Origin: an uncultured Eubacteriales bacterium
GTDB taxonomy: Bacteria > Bacillota > Clostridia > Oscillospirales > CAG-272
Reading direction: 5' to 3'
Assembly: GCA_900547725.1 (NCBI GenBank)
Contig: URHR01000060.1
Span: 1-11,455 of the forward strand
Length of the DNA stretch: 11,455 nucleotides
Positions within the stretch are counted from its first letter, which is position 1. The number at the start of each line of letters is the position of its first letter. The notes under the pieces were generated by a model that was not told where the DNA came from, searched no databases, and saw only the letters and a list, made by a program, of their open reading frames with translations. This document shows, piece by piece, positions 1-7,046 of this stretch. A program made the translations under genes and the position numbers.

Positions 1-9
1 TGGTTAAAG

Positions 10-73
10 TTCTTGAAAGTCTTGAAAACTTCTTTCAAGAAGTTTTCAAGTAGGGTTCGGGGCAAAGCCCCAA
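10..73. repeat. Nested inverted-repeat block downstream of the ABC operon, possible terminator
   Basis: Three stems can be read directly. The first is an 11-bp perfect stem, CTTGAAAACTT at 21-31 with AAGTTTTCAAG at 40-50, around an 8-base loop. The second is a 10-bp perfect stem, TTCTTGAAAG at 10-19 with CTTTCAAGAA at 32-41; it shares bases with the first, so the two cannot form together. The third is a separate GC-rich hairpin, GGGGC at 59-63 with GCCCC at 67-71 around AAA. On the minus strand these lie 17 to 80 bases past the stop codon of the DUF4340 gene, so they may end that operon's transcript. There is no clean U-tract after any stem, so a classical intrinsic terminator is not certain. 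The arrangement also fits an interspersed palindromic repeat element. Position and pairing are seen; the role is inferred. Confidence 0.6.
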
Positions 74-89
74 GGTCTTCCCCTTCCTC

Positions 90-2888
90 TTAATTCGACT
101 TCGGGATCAGTTTGCCGTTTACGAAATCCTCGGCGTACTGCGCAAGGTATTTCACCTCGTCGGCAAGAACATAGAAGCCCTTCGTGATGGAAGTCGGGTC
201 GGGCGTGGCGTTTTCGTCAGCCAGAACCTCAACCGTCAGGAGCGCCTTGCCCTCGGTGTAACGGTACATCCGGATCACAAGACTCTGCTTGTTGTTTGCG
301 GAGTAGTTGTCGCGGTTCAGAACCGACGCCATGTCCTCCACATGGACTGTGATTTCCATTGTCGGGTCGTGATGCTTCACATAGTCCACAATCCCCTCGC
401 CCAACTCTTTTACGCTCACGTCGCCCTCAATCGAGGACCACAACAGCTTGGAATAGAACCGACGGAAGTTGTCAAGCGCCGTGTACGTCTCGGTCTCGGT
501 CTTACCCGTGTCGGTCTCAACCGTCTCCGTAAGCGTGTAGTCAATCCGCGTCCCGTTGCAAATGACCTGCAGATTCTGAGACCCCGCGCTGACCGTCATT
601 TCCGTGCCGTAGTCGTCGCGGTAGAAAATGTTGGTGGTCTTTGTCTTGTTCTTGTTCGTGTAGGACTCCACCTGCGTTTTGGAGAAATCAATCTGCCGCA
701 CGCTGTAGGTCTTTCCCGTTTTCGTAACCGTGTACTTTGTACCGTCCGCGCTCAGCGTGCCCTTTTCGAGATCAATCAGCGTGCCCGTGCGGATGTAGGT
801 GCAGTAGCCCGTCATCGTCCCGCTTTCGTCGTATTCGATCCGCACGTTCGAGGATGCGAGCGTGTAGGTCTTTTTCGTCTCGGGGTCGGTGTACTTATAG
901 TTTCCGTTGCTCAGCTGAACCAACGCACCCGTCAAAAGGCTCATCTTCGTGCGGTTCGGCAGATCAGAACCTTCAGCCTTGTCGTAGTACGCATAGGACA
1001 GCGTGTTGTCCATCACCATGTCAAACAATTTGTCCCCGTACTTGACGGTCATCTGCTTCACATAGGAAATGTTCTGTTGGAAGAAGTACTTGTTGTACCA
1101 ATGGCTGTCCGACCACTCCAAGAACGCCAGTTGAGAATGGTCGATCTCGGCAATCATGTTGTAGGTGGACGAATACGCGTAGTAAACGGTGTCCCCGTTC
1201 TCGTTCTTTTGCTTCTGGCTGATGAAAACCCAGTTGTCCGCCCAATCCTTTTCGTCCGAGCCGCCCGAGGCAACCTGCGGGTCATACTTGAAGCGCAAGA
1301 GATAGATGTCCTTGTCCAGTTTGTACTTTGCAAGATCGTCATCCGTGGGGTTCAGCACCTTGCAACCGAGGAATTTCATCTGGTAGAGGCTTCCCAACAC
1401 CGTGGAAACGCTGTCGTTGTCCAACACGAAGCCGTCGCCCATGCTCGCGCCCAACTTTTCGGTAATCCAGTACGGCGAAGAGGAATAGAGCGAATCCTGC
1501 CGCTTGGCAAGATCGATATAGTCGAACATGATTTTGATGTTGATATTCTTCTTGCTTTCTTCTTCGTTGTCCTCGTCAATCTTGCTCATGTCGGCAACCG
1601 TGCCGAAGAAGAAATCGTTGACCATCACATAAGTGCTGACGGTCATCGGATAAATCAGCGCGGGCGTGACCAGAGCCTCAACCGGCTGGAGCACCGTCTC
1701 CGCAATGGAGGAACTGACGATATAAACCGCGTCGCGCCCGACGAGTTGGACATAGTAGCCGCCGCCCGAGAGAATCGCATCACCAACCCGAACGGTATAG
1801 ACCGTGTCGGTCGGGTCCATGTAACCCGGCTTGTCGCTCTGATCGCCGCGCGTTGCGCCCTGCACAATCGTGTAGACCGTCGGCGTGTAGGTCAGCGCAC
1901 CGTTTTCATCGTAGCGATCCACCAGACCGTAAGCGTTCAGATCCACGCTTCCGTCCGCCTTGCGCGGGGTTTCGGGATCGGTGAAATCCAACTTCTGCAT
2001 GGTCAGCGAGTAGCCGCAGCTGACGCACAGGCTTGCAAACAGCGTGGGGTCATACGCCGCCAGAACCAACTTGGCGTCCTCCCCCTCCCCTTTTTTCACA
2101 TTCACAGCCGTGGTGTATGCGTCCTTGCCGTTGACTTTTTTGCCGTTCTCGATATTTTCGCGATAGAAGGTAAAGCTTCCGTACTGGTTCTTCACCTCAA
2201 TGGAGTAGGTGTTGTCCTGCCCCACGCGCGGGAACATCATCACGCGGCGGTTCTTGACCGTTCCGCCGAGCGATTCGCCCGAATCGGAATCGTAGTCCAC
2301 AACGGCATAGGTTTCATACGAACCTGTGGAGGTGTTGAGCAGATATTGGTTTCCGCTCTTTTCGGCGACATAAACCTCATAGCGGACGTTGTCCGAATTG
2401 GAGGTGTAGCCGTTTTCGGTGGTCTCCATCAGCTTGCCGTCGCGGTCAAACAGCTTGTAGACCCCTTCGGACTTCTTGATGGTGTATCGGTCGGAGTGAT
2501 GTACTCCTTCGGCATCGGTATATTCGTCGGTCAGGTGATAGATCAGAACGATCTGATTGGCAATCAGGATTGCCGCCGTCAGAAGCACAATTGCCGCGGC
2601 AAGCACCGCCGCCGTAACCTTCTGCTTCCACATAACCGTTTTTTTCCGTTCCTTGCCGCCAACCTTTTCCCATTTTGCGGTCAGCCGCAGATCCTCGTTC
2701 CCTTCAATCAGAGTCTCCGCGTCAACCTGCCGCCCGCCGAGATACCAACCGCCGAACGTATACCCGCTCCGCGTGGGGCGCGGCAATTCTCCAAGCGGCG
2801 CGCCGACCACACCCTCGCGGCTTGCGATCGGTGCAGTTCCCCGCCCCGCGTCAAATATGATATTAACAACTGATTCTTCGCTTCTCAT
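90..2888 (-). CDS. DUF4340 protein with N-terminal InlB-type B-repeat, last gene of the ABC operon
   Basis: This 932-residue protein is probably an exoplasmic accessory subunit of the GldA/F/G-like transporter encoded upstream. Residues about 7-74 match the InlB B-repeat (Listeria-Bacteroides repeat): an IIFDAG strand, then LPRPTRSGYTFGGWY, then LTAKWE. A basic stretch (KERKK, then WKQK, 79-90) precedes one transmembrane helix at about 91-113. By the positive-inside rule the B-repeat is cytoplasmic and residues 114-932 are outside. The central region, including GGGYYVQLVGRDAVYIVSSS (375-394) and the following LIYPM, resembles clostridial DUF4340 proteins of Gld-type operons. A CVSC motif sits at about 288-291. 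The start at 2888 keeps the whole B-repeat, but its ribosome binding site is weak: GGA 6 bases upstream, and AAAGGA 15 bases away. An internal start at Met86 (2633) would make a form without the repeat. It begins 34 bases after the preceding gene. The family is fairly sure; the biochemical role is unknown. Confidence 0.85.
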   Translation of the reverse strand: MRSEESVVNIIFDAGRGTAPIASREGVVGAPLGELPRPTRSGYTFGGWYLGGRQVDAETLIEGNEDLRLTAKWEKVGGKERKKTVMWKQKVTAAVLAAAIVLLTAAILIANQIVLIYHLTDEYTDAEGVHHSDRYTIKKSEGVYKLFDRDGKLMETTENGYTSNSDNVRYEVYVAEKSGNQYLLNTSTGSYETYAVVDYDSDSGESLGGTVKNRRVMMFPRVGQDNTYSIEVKNQYGSFTFYRENIENGKKVNGKDAYTTAVNVKKGEGEDAKLVLAAYDPTLFASLCVSCGYSLTMQKLDFTDPETPRKADGSVDLNAYGLVDRYDENGALTYTPTVYTIVQGATRGDQSDKPGYMDPTDTVYTVRVGDAILSGGGYYVQLVGRDAVYIVSSSIAETVLQPVEALVTPALIYPMTVSTYVMVNDFFFGTVADMSKIDEDNEEESKKNINIKIMFDYIDLAKRQDSLYSSSPYWITEKLGASMGDGFVLDNDSVSTVLGSLYQMKFLGCKVLNPTDDDLAKYKLDKDIYLLRFKYDPQVASGGSDEKDWADNWVFISQKQKNENGDTVYYAYSSTYNMIAEIDHSQLAFLEWSDSHWYNKYFFQQNISYVKQMTVKYGDKLFDMVMDNTLSYAYYDKAEGSDLPNRTKMSLLTGALVQLSNGNYKYTDPETKKTYTLASSNVRIEYDESGTMTGYCTYIRTGTLIDLEKGTLSADGTKYTVTKTGKTYSVRQIDFSKTQVESYTNKNKTKTTNIFYRDDYGTEMTVSAGSQNLQVICNGTRIDYTLTETVETDTGKTETETYTALDNFRRFYSKLLWSSIEGDVSVKELGEGIVDYVKHHDPTMEITVHVEDMASVLNRDNYSANNKQSLVIRMYRYTEGKALLTVEVLADENATPDPTSITKGFYVLADEVKYLAQYAEDFVNGKLIPKSN

Positions 2889-2922
2889 TCCTGTTCCGCG
2901 TTTTCCTTTCTCTCAATTCTCA

Positions 2923-4656
2923 TCAATGACGGAATTTCCGTCTGACCAGAACGACCGTTCCGAGCGTTGCCATCACAACTGCGGGCAGAACCGTCAGAAC
3001 CGCCGTGCGCGCGATGTTGCCCGCTTTCGTATAGTAAACCGTAGCGTTATCCGAGGAAGAGGACGAGGAGGAAGACGAGGAAGAAGAGGATTCCTTCATT
3101 TCCGCATCGTACATCGGCTTGAAGTTCAGTCCCACGGGGACGACCTCGCGCCCGATGGAACGCAGGGTTTCCAGAAGCACGTCCGTGTTGCCGTAAGCAT
3201 TTGAGCCGAGCAACTTGTTACTTGCGAATTCAACCGAGCCGATTGCGCAGACATACGAGGAATCGTTGACGTTGGTGTACCCCTTGCCCTCGCCCACCGT
3301 GCGGTTCTCACGCGTCAGGGTCATCAGACGGTAGCCGCCGAGTGTGTCAATCGGGTCTGCGGTCACCGTACCGTTCATCAGCCCGTAAGCCTGAGACTCG
3401 GCGCTTGCGCGGAACACATCGTAAATCGCGCGGGAGTGATTGTTGCGGTAGTAGGAACCGTAGGTAAACGCGCCCGTCTTTTTCTCGGTATCCGCCGGTT
3501 GCGGGACTGTCTCATAGGACTTGGAATAGGAGATCGGCATGGCGTTTCCGAATACGACCTTCGGAGAGCCGCCCCGCTCCCGCATATTCTTGGTAATGCT
3601 TCCGCCGAGCGCTTCCTTCTCGTAATCGGCGATGACCGAAAGCCCGTTCGCATCCAACGCGGTGTTCGAGCGCACCTGCCAGTTGCCGATCCAGTCCTCG
3701 TCCGCGTTCTTCTGACGGTTGAAGGTAATGCCCCACTGCTCCAGATACTCTTCGAGATTGGGCAACAGCGGCGTGTCCGCGTCGACAAAGACCATATAGG
3801 AATATGCTTTGTCAAGGAAGCTGCCCAACTGCGTCAGCTCGGAGGTTGTGCCCTCCGGCAGATCTGCCTCGCCGAGGAAGTCGCTCTGCGGGTCAAAGGT
3901 CAGAAGCAGGCGGCAGTTTTCGGGAATCGCGTCTCGGGTCAGATCCAGATACTGAATCTCATAGCCCGCGTTTTCGATGACCCTCAGGAATTCGCTGTAT
4001 TCGGCTCTGCCCGCCTCGGTTGCAAGCGCCTCGCCGTGGTTCACCGTGATTCCGCAGATCGGAGATTCCGCCCGCGTAACCGCGATGATCGACTGCGTGA
4101 ACTTCTTTTCGGCGTTGTACGCCCAAGGCTCTTCGTCGCCTGAAGTATCGGAATTATAAGTATAGTAGGTTTCAACGGAAGTGATACGGAACTCCGAGCC
4201 GCTTGCCACGATGATGTTGGACTGGTAGATGGCGGAATAGGAGTTGGTGCGGTAACGGTCCACCGACGACGGGTTTGTCCAGACATTCGTGGTGGAAACC
4301 TTGATGCTTTCGGGGAATTTCTTCTCCAGCGCCCGCGCGGTGTAGTAGATATACCGCATTTTTTCGTTGCCTTTAATCAGGTCGGGGTCGGCACAGAAGA
4401 TGATGTCAACCTTGACGTCCTCCTCGCCGCTCTCTTCGCGTTTTTCATTGACCTGTCGGAACGTGCCGCCGAGCATCTCCACGGTCTCGGAGGTCAGCGT
4501 GTACATTTTCTCACTCGTGAGGTCGATCATCCACATTCCGAGGTCCGAAAGCACGCCGAAGCCGACATTCAGGAGGATCACCGCAACGACAACCGCCGCC
4601 GTGATTGCAACTGCGGAAATACCGTGCCGCAGCTTACCGGAATTGATATGTTTCAT
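2923..4656 (-). CDS. GldG-like ABC transporter auxiliary protein (second paralogue)
   Basis: This 577-residue protein is an exoplasmic subunit of the GldG/ABC_transp_aux type, thought to work with an ABC-2 permease and ATPase. An N-terminal transmembrane helix at about 13-36 is followed by IDLTSEKMYTLT (44-55), the DLT-x-YTL motif typical of GldG. A large exoplasmic region follows. A second helix at about 551-571 ends in a basic tail (RRKFRH), so both ends lie in the cytoplasm. A run of 13 serines (523-535) links the outer domain to the last helix. Blocks shared with the upstream gene include NVWTNPSSVDRYRT, AYNAEKKF, NHGEAL, LPNLEEYLEQWGI and YGNTD, so the two are paralogues. A strong site (GGGGAGGA, 7 bases before the ATG) fixes the start. 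The gap to the upstream gene is 15 bases, so translation is likely coupled. The substrate is unknown. Confidence 0.85.
   Translation of the reverse strand: MKHINSGKLRHGISAVAITAAVVVAVILLNVGFGVLSDLGMWMIDLTSEKMYTLTSETVEMLGGTFRQVNEKREESGEEDVKVDIIFCADPDLIKGNEKMRYIYYTARALEKKFPESIKVSTTNVWTNPSSVDRYRTNSYSAIYQSNIIVASGSEFRITSVETYYTYNSDTSGDEEPWAYNAEKKFTQSIIAVTRAESPICGITVNHGEALATEAGRAEYSEFLRVIENAGYEIQYLDLTRDAIPENCRLLLTFDPQSDFLGEADLPEGTTSELTQLGSFLDKAYSYMVFVDADTPLLPNLEEYLEQWGITFNRQKNADEDWIGNWQVRSNTALDANGLSVIADYEKEALGGSITKNMRERGGSPKVVFGNAMPISYSKSYETVPQPADTEKKTGAFTYGSYYRNNHSRAIYDVFRASAESQAYGLMNGTVTADPIDTLGGYRLMTLTRENRTVGEGKGYTNVNDSSYVCAIGSVEFASNKLLGSNAYGNTDVLLETLRSIGREVVPVGLNFKPMYDAEMKESSSSSSSSSSSSSDNATVYYTKAGNIARTAVLTVLPAVVMATLGTVVLVRRKFRH
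3052..3090 (-). repeat. (TCN)13 polyserine tract inside the second GldG-like gene
   Basis: Thirteen consecutive serine codons, all TCC, TCT or TCG and none AGC or AGT, encode residues 523-535 of the GldG-like protein. Codon third positions are mixed, so this is an impure trinucleotide tract. It lies about 15 residues before the C-terminal membrane helix and probably acts as a flexible linker just outside the membrane. Length variation in threes would preserve the frame. Confidence 0.9.
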
Positions 4657-4671
4657 GCTTCATTCCTCCCC

Positions 4672-6210
4672 TCATGCACGGCGGCGCCGAACCAGAACCG
4701 TGATGCCGAGCGCCGTGCAGACCACTGCGGGAACCAGCGCAAGAATCAGCGTCCAGCGCCACATCTGCGCGGTTGTAATGGTACTGATGCCCTTGGACTG
4801 GAACGGCTTGATGGTCAGTCCCTCGGGCGTGTTGGTCTTGCCGATGGTGGTAAACAGCCGCATCATAGTGTCGGTGTTGCCGTAAACCGCCGATTGCAGA
4901 AAATCCTCCGAAGCAAAGTCCACCGACGCGCAAACGCCCACATAGGAGCGCCCGCCGTCCGTGTTGGACTGCTCGGTCAGCGTCATCAGCATGGAGCGGT
5001 TGACGTCAACGGGGCGACCGTTTGCCCACGCAACCGCGCCCGAACCGCTTCCGTACAGACCGTACAGCGTGCGGTTATCCTTTTTGTAGCTTCCGTCGCC
5101 TTGGTTGACAAAGCCGTTTGCCGCGCGCAGCGCCGTAGCATTCTTGAACACGGTCTTGCGGCTGAGTCCTTCGAGAACCTCGCCCGCGTGCCCCTCGGTT
5201 GCCGCGTCACCGTAGATGGTGTAGCCGTCCGAAGTCAGCGACTGCGACGGATTCTGCACCATGTAACGGAAGCGGTTGCCGTTCTCATCCTCGGGCGTGT
5301 AGAGCGTTTCCACGCCCCAGCCCTGCAAAAATGCCTCGAAATTCGGGAGCGACGGCGTGCCGTCCTCCAGAAAGAGCAGGAAGGTGTTGCCCGAATCGCT
5401 CAGGAAATCGGTCAGGGTGTCGGTCTCCGAGGTCGCCGAAACGCCGTCGGAAACGGTGAGGTCGGAGTTCGGGTTGTAACTGATAATCAGCCGACAGCCC
5501 TCTGGAATCGGATCTTTGTAAAGGTCGATGTACCGCAGGGAGTAGCCCGCGTCGTCAAGCAGATAGAGCAGTTCGTAATCGTAGAACACCTCGCCGTGGT
5601 TGTTGGTCAGGCAGGCAACCGGCGCGTCGCCGTCGATGGCGTGCAGGATGCCCGCCGCCAGCTTCCGCTCGCCGTTGTATGCCCAGAGATTGGAGGTGTT
5701 GCCGTCCTCAAACACGAAGAACTCGCTGTGGTCATACACGCGGTAGTAATCCTCCCCCGCGATGATGACGCTTGTGGACTTCAACTTGGTTTTCACATTC
5801 TCCGCCGTGGCGGGGTTGAACGTCGTGCTGTAATTCCGCACACTGTCGGGATCAAGCCAGATGTTGTGGCACTCGATGGCAATGCGATCGGGAAACCGCT
5901 CCTGCAGTTGCTTTGCGGTTCTGTAAACATAGGACACGGTGTCGCTTTCGGCAACATTTTCCGCCGTGTCGCAGAAAATGACGCGTACCTGCTCGTCCTG
6001 CTTGCCGAGCGTTGCGTCAAGCAGACGGTAGCAGGTTTCGGTAACCCGGTAATCCGCACTTCCCTTCATCGGCGTGTACCACGAATAACGCTTGGCAAGC
6101 GTGCTGAAGAGCACATTCGTCAGCACCACCACAGCGACCAGCAAAACCGTCAGAAGTACGGTCATGCCGCCGTAGCGCGCGCGTCTGGAGCGGATGATTC
6201 GTTTCCTCAT
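4672..6210 (-). CDS. GldG-like ABC transporter auxiliary protein (first paralogue)
   Basis: This 512-residue protein has a basic N-terminus (MRKRIIRSRRAR), a transmembrane helix at about 15-37, a long exoplasmic domain and a C-terminal helix at about 486-507 ending in RRRRA. Both ends are therefore predicted in the cytoplasm. It aligns block by block with the next gene: NIWLDPDSVRNYST, LWAYNGERKL, NNHGEVF, PEGCRLIISYNPNSDL, LPNFEAFLQGWGV and VYGNTD all have counterparts there in the same order. It differs in lacking a recognisable DLT-x-YTL motif after the first helix; this stretch instead reads SWYTPMKGSADYRVT. An AAAGGA site about 12 bases upstream supports the ATG at 6210. The gene follows the permease by 42 bases. 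The most likely role is one half of a heteromeric GldG-type exoplasmic module. The family call rests on topology, operon position and similarity to the clearer paralogue. Confidence 0.8.
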   Translation of the reverse strand: MRKRIIRSRRARYGGMTVLLTVLLVAVVVLTNVLFSTLAKRYSWYTPMKGSADYRVTETCYRLLDATLGKQDEQVRVIFCDTAENVAESDTVSYVYRTAKQLQERFPDRIAIECHNIWLDPDSVRNYSTTFNPATAENVKTKLKSTSVIIAGEDYYRVYDHSEFFVFEDGNTSNLWAYNGERKLAAGILHAIDGDAPVACLTNNHGEVFYDYELLYLLDDAGYSLRYIDLYKDPIPEGCRLIISYNPNSDLTVSDGVSATSETDTLTDFLSDSGNTFLLFLEDGTPSLPNFEAFLQGWGVETLYTPEDENGNRFRYMVQNPSQSLTSDGYTIYGDAATEGHAGEVLEGLSRKTVFKNATALRAANGFVNQGDGSYKKDNRTLYGLYGSGSGAVAWANGRPVDVNRSMLMTLTEQSNTDGGRSYVGVCASVDFASEDFLQSAVYGNTDTMMRLFTTIGKTNTPEGLTIKPFQSKGISTITTAQMWRWTLILALVPAVVCTALGITVLVRRRRA

Positions 6211-6252
6211 ATATGAAAATTCCTTTCCGTTTGTATTCCGTTCGGGTCAGAC

Positions 6253-7026
6253 TCAACCCCAACGGCGCTTTTCATATACCCGTACCGTCAGGAACAGGAA
6301 GATAAACGCAAGCGAGACATAATAGAGCAGTGCGGAATAGTCAAACACCCCTTGGCTGAACGCCGAGAAGCGGCTGATGACCGACACCCAGCTGATGACG
6401 AAACGAACCGCATAACTGCCGATAATCGGCTGTCCGTCGCTGTCGGTCAGCAGGTTGAACACGTTCAGAAGCACCATGACCGCAATCACGCCGACGGTGA
6501 TAACCGCCGCAGAAAGCTGATTTTCGGTCAGCGCCGAGATCAGCGTTCCAACCGCGATCAGCGCCGCGCCGAGCAGAATGACCGCAATTACACTGCCCAC
6601 AATCTCGCCCGTTACAGGTCCGATGTGCGTCAGCGCGTAGTCGCTCTCCCCCGCGCGCTCCGCCGCACCGATGATGTAAAGCGGAATGAAGTTGACGCAG
6701 GAAATGAGAATACCGCCCACGTAGAGCGTCAGCGCCGCAAGGTACTTGCCCATGACCATTCCCGTAATCGTAACGGGCGCGGTCAGAAGCAATTGCTCGG
6801 TGCGCAGCTTCCGTTCCTCGGCAAAGAGGCGCATGGTCAGAATCGGGATCAGAATCACGAAGGAGAAAATCAGATAGGTGAAGTAGGACGAGGTGCTGTA
6901 GCTCGCGGAGATCAGCGTGGTGTAGCAGCAGAGCAACGCCGAGAACACGAGGAATACCCCGAGATAGATATACCCGATGGGGTTGATAAAATAGGAACGT
7001 ATTTCTTTACGGTAAATGGCAAGCAT
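6253..7026 (-). CDS. ABC-2 type permease, GldF-like
   Basis: This 257-residue integral membrane protein is the probable translocation subunit for the ATPase encoded just upstream. It begins MLAIYRKEIRSYFINPIGYI, the amphipathic entry helix and first membrane segment typical of GldF/NatB-type ABC-2 permeases. Hydrophobic segments then lie at about 17-38, 48-66, 88-117, 140-165, 172-192 and 230-248, consistent with six helices. The cytoplasmic motif MRLFAEERKLRTEQLLLTAP (65-84) after the second helix is characteristic of this permease group and probably contacts the ATPase. The tail is basic (YEKRRWG). AGAAAGGA lies about 10 bases before the ATG. The gene starts 20 bases after the ATPase stop. 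Length is normal for GldF-type permeases. The exported or moved substrate cannot be read from the sequence. Confidence 0.92.
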   Translation of the reverse strand: MLAIYRKEIRSYFINPIGYIYLGVFLVFSALLCCYTTLISASYSTSSYFTYLIFSFVILIPILTMRLFAEERKLRTEQLLLTAPVTITGMVMGKYLAALTLYVGGILISCVNFIPLYIIGAAERAGESDYALTHIGPVTGEIVGSVIAVILLGAALIAVGTLISALTENQLSAAVITVGVIAVMVLLNVFNLLTDSDGQPIIGSYAVRFVISWVSVISRFSAFSQGVFDYSALLYYVSLAFIFLFLTVRVYEKRRWG

Positions 7027-7046
7027 AGTGTTATATTCCTTTCTGT

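Noticed and set aside
342..2873. 843-codon plus-strand open frame opposite the DUF4340 gene
   Set aside because: It is antisense to a gene with clear domains, has a biased Arg/Val/His composition and no family motif. Such frames appear when the real gene rarely uses TTA, CTA and TCA codons.
2557..3204. 215-codon plus-strand open frame spanning the junction of the last two operon genes
   Set aside because: It crosses both coding regions and the intergenic gap in antisense; its arginine/glycine-rich part (GRGRGGRRGRRG) is simply the reverse complement of the polyserine tract.
4624..6216. 530-codon plus-strand open frame opposite the first GldG-like gene
   Set aside because: It covers the opposite strand of a gene with membrane helices and paralogue support, and reads as low-complexity Arg/Val-rich sequence without recognisable motifs.
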